Part shown: piece after piece, positions 1 to 9,700 of the stretch
Layout of the letters: each line of letters opens with the position of its first letter
How positions within the stretch are numbered: the stretch's first letter is position 1
Source of the DNA: Engraulis encrasicolus
Taxonomy: Eukaryota > Chordata > Actinopteri > Clupeiformes > Engraulidae
Length of the DNA stretch: 64,000 nucleotides
Assembly (NCBI RefSeq): GCF_034702125.1
Contig: NC_085871.1
Location: 36,862,659-36,926,658 of the forward strand
Direction: 5' to 3'
The notes under the pieces: generated by a model
Database searches by the model: none
The model's input: only the letters and a program-made list of their open reading frames with translations
Told to the model about the DNA's origin: nothing
Made by a program: the position numbers and the translations under genes

Positions 1-103
1 ACATAACCCCACATTGCTCCAGGGACTGTAACCAATACCCTGTAAACAACTAAGTCACTTTGGAGAAAAGTGTTAGCTAAATGTAATGTCATTTATGTAT
101 GCT
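1..103 (+). mobile_element. 3' part of tRNA-derived SINE
   Basis: Matches the 3' half of the SINE at 12150-12366 (TTGCTCCAGGGACTGTAACC onward, ending with the GTTAGCTAAATG tail). The tRNA-like head is outside the window. It sits in the intron before TZ1 exon 841-968, as its partner does in TZ2. Confidence 0.7.
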
Positions 104-256
104 GCTAAACAAACACTTTAATTCCCTTCAGGGTTTATAAAAGGTACTCTATCTAATCCACTCTACTCTCCAGCCTTGAGGAAGGCAATCACTGGTCAAA
201 ACATGTGGGCAATTTTGAAGTGTTCAAAAATGAACTAGCTCAATATAATTAAAAGC

Positions 257-625
257 TTTTAAAGACACACTGTGCAGGGAATGGTCAAAAAGGTACTGCA
301 ACTATGGTGCTCATTGAAACTGGGTTGCCTATTGCCAAATCTGATATTTTCGTGAAAGTTTACTAAGTAATAAACTAATATTGTTTAGTATGGCCCAAGT
401 ACAGTCATTTTTGCAGCTACAAATGTCAATTTCTGGAAATTCAAAATGGCAGACCATGGAGAAGATCCTGCTTTTAATGTATGAAAAGTGCAATTTTTCC
501 CAGGCATGATGCATACTTGGGATTTGATGGTGGTGGTAAGTATTCATGAAAAAGGTAACATTAGTGAATGGGTATCATGAATTCTGTAAATAAACAACTA
601 AAAATCTTGCACAACGTACCTTTAA
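257..625. mobile_element. MITE of the GACACTGTGCAGG family
   Basis: Both ends are inverted relatives of AAAGGGACACTGTGCAGGAA. Inside are the family hallmarks GTATTCATGAAAAAGGTAAC and CAAAATGGCAGACCATGGAG. Related copies are at 12526-13326, 23788-24150, 37693-38060 and 51113-51476, with a relic near 22994-23300. Confidence 0.65.
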
Positions 626-840
626 CTAAGAAGAGTAACTAGTGCTTCAGAATTAGGGCACCGATTGCAAAAGAAAAAAAAAATATTTTAATTAGTCATT
701 AAATGTATGATGATGACCCACATGTGTTTTCGATGACCCACATGTGTTCGATACCAAGATTGGACTGTGGACTGTGTTTGAAACGAGCAACAGCAAGCAA
801 CTAATCTATGTTTTTCCTGTCGCTATGTACTGTACTGTAG

Positions 841-3800
841 GCCTTCCATCTATAGTGGAGGACAGAGTCATCTCTGCATTGTCACTGCCCCCTAGTGTGG
901 ACTTGCCTCACAGTAAGAGCATCTTTCAGAGGGAGGCCTGCGTGGTCACTCTGAGCCCCTCTCCTCAGGTAAGAGACACTCAGTGTTGCCAGATGTGTCT
1001 GATCAAATCCTGCCCAAAAGGTGCTCAAAAACCGCCAAGAGGCGCTACATTCCACCCATTTTTACCCCCAGATATCCCAAGCAGCCCAATTGGGCAGGTA
1101 AACGCCCAATCTGGCAACAATATATAAAGTGGATGGGTGGGGACTGGGGATGGGTTACATAGGTATGGGGTGGGATGAGGAATTGCCAGAGACGAATGTA
1201 ACTGTGTATGTAGTATATTCAAAATAACATGAGATGCAAAAAACGACTGAGACTTTATTGCCTCACAGGTTGTGTTAGAATGCCTGTGGTATCATAACGG
1301 ACTTTATAATTTCAACTGTATTGTAAACACATCATTGCTGAGCAAACTAAAAATTATTAAAAAAAAGATGCACTTCTTTTGTTGAACTTAATTTACTTGT
1401 TTGCAGTTAGTTTGTTGCAGTTAGTTAGTGATTATGCTATAAATGCTACCTTTTACACTTGTCAAATGTTGTTGTGTCTTGCACTTCAATCTCTGTCCTG
1501 CCTCTTTGTCTACACATGAGAAACATAATTTTGATTCCCTTGTATGTCTAGTACAAAATTGATAAGTTGACTTGGGGGGATGTGATGAGTCAGTGAGCTA
1601 AGGTTGAAGGAGAGGATTGTGCACATCCCAGGAAAAGGTGCAGGACAAAGGCCAACTGTTGTTTTCAAAGTGAGAAGACCGCACACTTAAAATCCTTTTT
1701 GTTGTATTTTATTATTTCGTGGCAGGATTACGTTTCCACCTCAACAGTCTTCATTAGATGCTCAGTTAGCTAAGGTGTCATATCATTACACCGGAGACCC
1801 GCGTCGATTATTATTTTCCCCCTTTTAGATCATGGAAAGCCAAAACCCCCCCAAAAAACCCGAACACATTTTTTATCCACGCTTATTTTGCAGCCGGCAG
1901 GAGAGCTTCACCAGGACTCCCAAGGTCTCAACACAACCTCAGCTGCAAACAGAGATGGAGAACTGGAGCAGGGCAAGCCTCGGAAAGATGTTGAGACAGA
2001 ACGGGATCAAAGAGTCTCTGAGGAGAGGGGGAGTGAGACTACAGCTGTTTCCATTACTTCACGTTTGTCTCAAAAGAAGTGTGGCCGTAAGGCCAAAGTG
2101 CTCAAGCCGAAGGCCAGCAAGACACGACCATCCCAAGAATCAGCCCAGAAAGTGTAAGATTCACAAATTCACAGGTTTTTTTTGTTTGTTTTGTTTTATA
2201 GTTTAGTGTTCCGTAGAAATGTATTTTTTGTGTAAAATTACAATCTGTTTAATATATACAATATGTTTAATATACTGTGAAATAAATTATATAATATGTG
2301 GATATTTTTTCACTTTCACTTTCAGAACTCCCTTGCTGCTCTCCGGTATTTCCAGCAACCGCCAACATGACCCCAAAGGTGGGACCTATAATATAATAGA
2401 ATGCGCTTAGAAATGAGACATTCTGATCGATCTTTCCTTGTTTATACTGTATATTAGCCTAGTGAACTGCACTAAGCTCTAAGGAATAGGTCAAGGAATC
2501 TCTTCTCTAATAATGATCTAAACGGTCTGTCTAGTTTTTGAATCTGAATCTGTGTATTGAGGCATTGGGATGGGCAAGGTGTCTTTTTCTTTAGTGCAGG
2601 CCCAGACGGTACATTTCATGTTGGTGTCCGGCTTGATGGGTCAACTCAGTATAATGTTATCTCGCAGTATGTTGAATTCTCTCAGCAGCTGTGAGGGAGC
2701 CATAACAAGCTGTGGCAAACGCCCAAGTATCTGTCCTTGGGTTCTTTCTATTGTCCTAACTCCCTTGTGCCTTGTGATGACGTCGCAAGACATCATTGAC
2801 GACAGACGTTTAATTCAACATCTTGCAAAAACTCAATTCAGCACATTTTCTCATTTGCAATCAGGATGTTGAATGGGGGAAAGTCCCCTGAAAATTGTTG
2901 TGGAGATGTCAGGAGAATTATTGTTCAATGTGCAATGTTTGTATGCTTTGTGTGTCCTAAATGTTTTTTTTTTAATGTAACGAGTAGCAACCACTTGACT
3001 GCACATCATTTTTACTCTTGGGTACAAATAAAAGTTATGTACTCTTCTCCAATCTAATCCAACAGGAAAGGTCATTTTGGCAGGAGACCCATTAAACAGG
3101 CCTCACTTGGTGTAAATTCTACTTGTGAATAGTGACCTATTCTATTCTATTCCAACAGGGAAGGTCTGCTTGCCACCAGTAGGCTGATCAAAGAGGCCTC
3201 TCTCTTTGGGTACAAATAAAAGGTTTCTAATTTAATCCAACAGGGAAGGTACACTTGGTAGTAGGCCAATTGAAGAGGCTTCTCTCTTTAGACACAAATA
3301 AACGTTATTTTATCTAATCTAATCTTATCTAATCTTGTCTAACAGGGAAGGTCCGCTTGCCACCAGTAGGCCAATGGAAGAGGCCCACTCTTTCTCAGCG
3401 GGCCCAGAAGCAGTGCCCCCATTGCAGCAGGAGCTTCGCCTACTACTCCGAGTTCCTACGACACCAGCGGCAGTCTCACCAGCGGCTGTACCTCCGCAAA
3501 GCCGCCACCTTCCCATGCGGGGACTGCGAGAGGACCTTCGACTCCCTGACCGCCCTGAAGCAGCACCAGAAGCCCAAGAAGAAGCCCATCAAGTGCTCCC
3601 GCTGCGGCCAGACCTTCGAGCGGCTCTGCGGCTTCATGAGCCACCAGGCCACCCATCAGGTGTGTGTGTGTGTGTGTGTGTGTGTGGGGATATATGTGTG
3701 TGTGTGTGTGTCGGCCTGTCTGTGTGTGTGAGTGCAGGGGCAGTCCTAGGGGCAGGTTATCCAGGCAAATGCCCAGGACAGCGCCCGAGAGGGGGAGGGG

Positions 3801-3845
3801 GCGTCGGAGGGAGCATCAGTCATTGTAGGATCGCACTGTGTATGT

Positions 3846-3878
<33 letters not shown>

Positions 3879-5905
3879 TGCCTCTCTCCTTTGCACTGGT
3901 AGTTTTTATTCTGTTCTGTACTGTGATGTTCACATCTCTTTTGTATATGGCCCGCCCACTGTGTTAACATGCATATCCCTTTCATGTCCGTCCTGCAGTG
4001 AGTGCTTTCAGTCTCATTGTGAATGTGTATCATGCAAATTGTGCATTTGAGCAATGACAATGCGTAGAAGGCATTCTTGTCTGAAGTTTTCTTTTGTTCC
4101 AGACATGTAGATTTTAGTTTTGTGACGGTGTATTTTCTTCATCAGAGTGTCACGTTGGTGTATGACATGCTGTGGAGGTGTGGCCAATATTGACTGGTCG
4201 TTCACACCTCTCCTTAAGGTCAGATTAGACTTCAGCAACTGCGAGCGTGAAAAGTCGCGTGGGAGTGGCCACGAACCAATTTTGTATTCATGCATCTGCG
4301 AGCTCTGCGAGGTCCGAGGTCTCGTTGCCAGCCACATTTGAAATTGCGCGATTAGGCTACTTTCACTACATTGTAAGCACTGCGGTCATTATTAAGCAAT
4401 GTTGCTTTCTATCCCGGTTAGCTAGGTATTTTCACACAAATTGCAAAGGCAATGCAGTGGTATCATTATTTGACATACCCAGTCTGTTTTCACGAGCAGA
4501 AAATGCAAGCATGTAAAGACAGTTGATTCTGCCGATGTGTGTTTACATTCGGTGGAGGAACGGTAGTAAAACCGCAGGCATTGTGCCACGAGTGTTCAAC
4601 TGATGCATTGTTTGTTACTTAGCTTAGCTTCGTGTATTTACACACATTTACACACAAGGCATTAATAAAGTTTTTAACAGAATACAGCTCTGCTCTCGCA
4701 AACTACTGGCATTGCGCTGCCACAAGAACAGAACAAGGAAGTAGCGAGACGACCAATCATAGTGCCTTTTTGTCTGCGTACTCCGCGTCCGTCCGACGGA
4801 TAGTTAGAATTTTTTCGAGGCGCTAGACGACGGGCGCAGAGCCTCTGAGAGGGGGGCGTGGACTCGCATAGACAGAAAACGGACGGACGCAGATTCTATG
4901 CGAGCGAAGCATAAATCTAGCTTTAGTCACACATTAACATCCATGTGACACTCTGGTGAAGGCGGACTTTACACCATTTATTCCTGTAAAGAATAAAACT
5001 TTTACGTGTCTTTACCTAAATAAGACTTAGAATAAGAAGATGTAATATAATTAAAAGTTAATGAGTTAATAAGAAGTTGTAATGAATGTAATTAAAAGGC
5101 ATTCTATTCTTATCAGGATGACCCACCCGATCCGACTCCTGCGTCTGCTCCGTCCACCTCCACGGAGGAGAGGCCCACGGCGGACATCGAGGACGAGCCT
5201 GTGACCAAAATCAGCGCCACCGAGTGTCGCTTCTGCGGGCTGAACTTCTTCACCACGCTGGAGCTGAAGGACCACCTGATGACGCACACGGAGCTCAACC
5301 CCCACCGCTGCAGCCTGTGCCACAAGAGCTTTGCGCACCGGTACACCCTGGTGGCTCACATGGCCATGCACAAGGGCGACAAGCCCTGCCTGTGCGAGAC
5401 CTGCGGGAAATCCTTCTACACGATCCAGCACCTCAAGGCGCACATGAAGCTACACAAAGTCAGCAGCGAAAAGGCCACTTGCCCGTACTGTGGTAAAACG
5501 CTGAGCACCGAGCAAAACCTCCGGACCCACATACGCATCCACACAGGAGAGAGGCCGTTTGTGTGCGCGCAGTGCGGCAAGGGCTTCAACGAGGCCGCCA
5601 CCCTGCGCACGCATATGCTCTGGCACTCGGGCGAGAAGCCGTTCAGGTGCGGCGTGTGCGACAAGGCGTTTGTCACCAAAAGCCTGCGCAACTGGCACCA
5701 GCGCAGTCACACGGGGGATATCCCGCGACGCCACGTCTGCAGCACGTGCGGGAAGACGTTTGTGCGGCGCGCATGCTGGAAGAAGCACCTGGTGGTGCAC
5801 ACAGGGGAGAGGAATTTCAGGTGTCCGCTGTGTCCCAATACTTACAAGCGTAAATCGCACCTCGATATACATATTAAAAAACACAACAATGATATGTACA
5901 GCTGA
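841..5905 (+). CDS. TZ1: 3' part of TIN2-like/C2H2 zinc-finger gene (5' end outside window)
   Basis: Five coding exons are supported: 841-968, 1894-2153, 2326-2378, 3346-3659 and 5117-5905 (stop TGA). All have AG/GT borders and compatible phases (1-0, 0-2, 2-1, 1-0, 0-stop), giving 514 complete codons including the stop. They match exons 7-11 of TZ2 one for one with identical lengths, so exons 1-6 (TIN2-like domain) should lie left of the window. The first exon carries the motif ISALSLPP; the second is polar and ends in a basic stretch around QKKCGRKAKV, a likely nuclear localisation signal. The last two exons hold two good and one degenerate C2H2 finger, then eight good fingers. Product: probable nuclear DNA-binding protein, target unknown. 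A candidate ATTAAA poly(A) signal lies at 6524-6529, only about 200 bp before the TZ2 start codon. No lesion is seen in the visible part. Confidence 0.85.
3061..3395 (+). repeat. Tandem array of decayed acceptor + exon-start copies (TZ1)
   Basis: The real acceptor and exon start at 3343 are preceded by three degenerate copies, with AACAG ending at 3065, 3158 and 3243 (spacing 93, 85 and 102 bp). Each carries a relative of GGAAGGTCNGCTTGCCACCA followed by ACAAATAAA and a TCTAATC-rich tail. At least one decoy reads into stops. Confidence 0.75.
3346..3659 (+). CDS. TZ1 exon with first zinc fingers
   Basis: The acceptor AACAG ends at 3345 and the donor GT at 3660 opens directly into a GT microsatellite. 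The exon starts in phase 1 and ends in phase 0. It encodes fingers beginning QCPHCSRSF and IKCSRCGQTF. Between them lies a degenerate finger, FPCGDCERTF, which has LKQHQKPKK where the second histidine should be. The residues before the first finger (KVRLPPVGQWKRP) are basic. The first 30-50 bases of this exon occur three more times, decayed, just upstream. Confidence 0.85.
3660..3885. repeat. GT-rich microsatellites at the TZ1 exon donor
   Basis: Three runs of GT/TGTG or GTGC (about 3660-3686, 3696-3730, 3841-3880) begin exactly at the splice donor. The matching run in TZ2 (17309-17360) is shorter. Confidence 0.9.
4217..4922. mobile_element. PIF/Harbinger-like insertion present only in TZ1
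   Basis: Absent from the TZ2 duplicate, which reads straight through CTCCTTAGTCACAC at 17821. In TZ1 the insert is flanked by TTA on both sides (4214-4216 and 4923-4925). Its ends are imperfect inverted relatives (AAGGTCAGATT... and ...AAATCTAGCTT). A 3-bp TTA duplication suits PIF/Harbinger. No transposase is seen, so it is non-autonomous. Confidence 0.65.
5117..5905 (+). CDS. TZ1 last exon: eight C2H2 zinc fingers
   Basis: The acceptor TTATCAG ends at 5116; phase 0. The exon opens with an acidic, proline-rich linker (DDPPDPTPASAP) and then encodes eight tandem C2H2 fingers, beginning CRFCGLNF, CSLCHKSF, CETCGKSF, CPYCGKTL, CAQCGKGF, CGVCDKAF, CSTCGKTF and CPLCPNTY, joined by TGERP-like linkers. 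The ATG at 5201 is internal to the exon and is not the gene start. The exon is clearly GC-richer than the AT-rich introns around it. Confidence 0.9.
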   Translation, partial: DDPPDPTPASAPSTSTEERPTADIEDEPVTKISATECRFCGLNFFTTLELKDHLMTHTELNPHRCSLCHKSFAHRYTLVAHMAMHKGDKPCLCETCGKSFYTIQHLKAHMKLHKVSSEKATCPYCGKTLSTEQNLRTHIRIHTGERPFVCAQCGKGFNEAATLRTHMLWHSGEKPFRCGVCDKAFVTKSLRNWHQRSHTGDIPRRHVCSTCGKTFVRRACWKKHLVVHTGERNFRCPLCPNTYKRKSHLDIHIKKHNNDMYS

Positions 5906-6731
5906 GGAGAAGCGGTTTGAAAAGACCTAGCCTGATTGGTTGTTGTTGAGTGGAACTCAAGGTTTTCTTTCAATGTATTAAGAAATGCAACATGGAACTC
6001 TCCATACAGCAAGTCATGCATATATCATCAATTATCTAAACATAATCTGAAAAGAATTATTTTCCAAATATCAAACATTTTTGTCGTTTGATATTGCTTC
6101 AATTTCATTTGTAATTTACAGTAAAATTAACTACATTTAAACCATGTAACTTCATGCTGTTATTAACCAGTATAATGAATGGTTATATTATATGAATGCA
6201 TATGTATTATGAAAGCAGCAGCTCCTCGCTTATCATTTTCATTCTTGGGCAATTCTGTGTATGACAATGGTGTAAAGCCAAATAAGTTGAATAACAGTTC
6301 ATGCTACTACAGTTTGGATATTGTTATGTATGGGTCAACTGGTTAAGTGAAGTGCCCCAACGTTTTTTCTCCTGTCACAATTCATAATTGCACATTTGTT
6401 GAAAATGTATGGATATGTGTCTTCTGCCTCACCACTTGAGATTGTAGTTACAATCTGTAGTTACAAGTTGATGCTATGTGTGTGAGGTAGGCTATGTGAC
6501 TGTCTACTGTCTAGCGACTTCTGATTAAAAACGTTTGAACATCATTTCGGCTTTTATTTTGAAGTAAAGTCCACTGGTGGCCATTTTGAAAGTGACATTA
6601 TTGTTTCTTGGCACACGCCACCAAACATTTGAGGGTGAGAAATGGAATAAGTCTACACACTGACGTCTTTTGTAGTGTATTAACTTTTATGTAATACGCT
6701 AGGGCTACTGAGCCGACAGAGCAGTTGAGAG
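5906..6731 (+). promoter_or_regulatory. TZ1 3' UTR and TZ2 promoter region
   Basis: Only 826 bp separate the TZ1 stop from the TZ2 ATG. The front is AT-rich 3' UTR with ATTAAA at 6524-6529. The block from about 6548 (CTTTTATTTTGAAGTAAAG) to the ATG is repeated upstream of TZ3 (19731-19814 plus 22463-22552). The CTTTTATTTTGA core also occurs upstream of TZ4 (33711) and TZ5 (63523), making it a candidate core promoter. The start site itself is not determined. Confidence 0.55.
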
Positions 6732-9700
6732 ATGGAACAACCACGTACAGCGAAAGAAGGTACGTTAAAGCGATATCTTGCAAAGACATTGGCTTTTATG
6801 TTAGCAATTCGGTGTTTTTAGCATAGGCTACATAACTTACAGTAGTTGCTTTGTAAACTACTAGACGAACCTATCTAAAATACTTTTTAAGTCCTGGCTC
6901 GCTACTTTCTCACCACTAACGGTATCAAATGCATTTGAGCATATAGGTATTTAATTTACTATGCATGGAATATGAAATATTGCACACGTCCTCTGCACCA
7001 CACTGGGTGAAGATAGACCGGTGGTAGATGGACACTCCCAACTGAGATCGCTCCCGGACGTGCAGTCCCAGGTGTTTCTATCACTCCCGGACGTGTAGTC
7101 CCACCCGATTATATTTCACGTATTATCATACACTGCCACATACAAGCAATTTGGGTTAGGGTTAGGGTTAGAAACAAAAAACTAACATCAAAAGATAATT
7201 AGCTCCGTTATATGGCGGTGGGACCGATTGTCTGGCTAGTGGGAGCGAGCTGACAGAGCGTCCTGCGTTGGGAGCGTCAATCAGGGAATCAAGATAGAAT
7301 GGGGAAGTATCTTCTGTGTTATGCCCCGTGTACATCAAGCGCTACCAACGCGACCTGGTAGCTGAGGTCGCTGGAGAAGCTTCGCCTGATGGAATGGCAT
7401 GACTAAAACACGAATAATCTCCCAGTCTTTTATGACAGAATGTGCAGGCATATTTATACTAACATCTGAGTGCTTGTGAAGTGCTGAGCATTAAGTTCAC
7501 AATTTTGGTCAATGTTTATGTAGGCCTATGTTTCGCCTGTGATTTCGTCCCAGATTTTTATTTAGGTCCACTGTGAATTTGAGTTTGATAGCTAGATATC
7601 CTCACAATTGTTAATTACAAGTATGGAGCATTAATTGTGACACATTTATCACACATTTTAAAGTCAATATATTTCTCAATGACTATTGCTTTAACATAGG
7701 CCTACTCATTGTATTGTTCAAAACAATAAAGCAATGTATGCAATAGCTTATTTGACAACTTTTCTTTAAATCTAATGTGAAATGAATTCTTGAATTAAAA
7801 AAATCTTTTTAAACATACGATTTGAGATGGACTGTCATTGTTTTGAGCAATGCACTAAATAATATAATAATAGTTAATAGTTAATTATGATTTTGATGAT
7901 GCTGGTGATTATTGATTATTGTGATTATTACTATGACTGTTGTGTTGTTATAATTATTGCTATTGTTGTTTTGCTATATATTGGAAGATGCGAGATGACC
8001 AAATCAACAGCCTGAGATGATCTCTCCCATCATGCTTTTTAAAAGCAATTGTAATTCATGTTAAGGTCATGTAAGCTTTGATTTTGACAGTGGCATTAAC
8101 CTGAAACACTAAATAGTAAACATTTTATTTTTTCCAGACTCCCCGTCGCCTTGGTCATCTCTCCGCCTTCTGATTCCCCCTGTGCGGCTGATCTCAGCCT
8201 GTATGTGGCAGGTAGCCCAAGAACAACACCTGGAGCATTATGAGCAGCTGGAGAACTTTGTCACTTTGGTCACCAAGATTGTCCCCAATGTGCTAAGCCA
8301 GAGGCAGAGGAGCACGCTTATCATGGGGCTCCGTGCAAAGGTGAGCACCTCCTTAGTGTTATGGGTCAGTAGAATGTAGACTGAACACTTTGCAAGTAAT
8401 GAACTAGTTATCAACCAAACATTTACAAATGTTAGTCAGGATGCCGTGTTAGCAGACAGAGCACTCCTGGAAGTTTGTCTTCAAAGAGCAAAAGAGATGA
8501 AACCACATATAAAAGTGGCCAGCAGGCGAACACGCATCCAACTCTTCAAGCAGAAGCTGATTCCCACGGTGCTGTGCAGTCGTAGAATTGGTTCTTATTC
8601 TATTATAGGCAGTTGTAAATGGAGAAATTGGCAAAGTGTTCATTCTCCTTTTTTTAAAAAAAATTCTTAAACGATCCAATGGGTCTTCAAACAAACACAC
8701 AAACAAAAACAACCAACAACAACAACAGACAGCATTGCCCCCTGAGGACTGTCAGCTCACTGGGACAATGCCCTGTGTGCCAGATTACCTGTCCAACCCT
8801 GGCTTAACCCATTTTGTCCTAAACCCTTTTTGGGAAATGGTGGCCTCTTCCTATTAAATTCTAAATATCTCAGCCTCTGAAGCACATACAAACATGAAAC
8901 GAGTTACATTTAAAAGTCAAGACCCTCTCCTTGCATTGTAGTGTGTTCATCCAGCTCTAACATACCCACGTAGTTAATAAAACAGCTAAAATCTCAAAAT
9001 CCTGAAAACCCGTATATGTGTCTCCAGGACACAATGGGTTAATGTAATTTATTATATGGTTGTGACGTCATCGGTCGAATGCTCCATTCATTTCAACGGG
9101 GCTCCCCAACGTTCGCACGTCTGTTATTTTTCGATAACGGACGGGTTGGTCTATAACAGACCGCTGTCAATGGTAACAAGACTTTTCACTGCTAAAGCGA
9201 CTTTTCAACAATACTCTAATCAGCTGCTGTGATAGACAACACCGACCTGTTGTCCTGGCTACCTGTTGCCTAGCGGTGTTCCACAACGGCACTGTTTTGT
9301 TTTGCGCAGCAACAATCTTTTGACTTAACATTAAATAGGCCTAAAGAAATGTCCCCGCCATGTGTGAATCATTTAAGTATATCCATATAATAAGCGGGTT
9401 AACTTTCGGCGAGTCGGTCGCTTTGTGGAATAGCAGCACTTCAGAGAGAACAAGACCCCTCCGCTCCGCGTCGGGGTCTAAAGATTCTCTCTGTCGTGCT
9501 GCTATTCCATGGTAGCGACCTTCTCGCCGAACGTTAACCCTTACGTAATAACTGGTATGGTAAAACCAGGCTATTTCATGCCCATTGTTTGTAGGTGTTG
9601 CTGGAGATGTGCAGAGGCGATTTGTCTGTTGATTCGGACACCATCAAGAAACGACTGCATCAAATGCAGCCTACTGATAATGTGAAGGTTAGTGTGTCCT

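Noticed and set aside
3660..3967. VCVCV-rich frames continuing from the finger exon.
   Set aside because: Translation of GT microsatellites past the splice donor.
5201..5905. Reading the TZ1 (5201) and TZ2 (18078) last exons as intron-less zinc-finger genes.
   Set aside because: The open frame continues upstream to an acceptor in phase with the previous exon in both copies.
5117..5905. Positive selection between TZ1 and TZ2.
   Set aside because: By eye about seven replacement and seven silent changes in 789 nt, which is not an excess of replacement given site numbers.
7150..7172. Three TTAGGG-type units (GGGTTAGGGTTAGGG) in TZ2 intron 1, tempting beside a TIN2-like gene.
   Set aside because: Only about three units inside a short transposon-like insertion; such runs are common by chance or by repeats, and nothing links them to the protein.
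8138..8340. KRAB, SCAN, BTB or FiNZ domain as the N-terminal head.
   Set aside because: None of their signatures (for example KRAB DVAVYFS-like, SCAN LE-rich, paired-Cys FiNZ) is present. The pattern fits TIN2-like helices instead.
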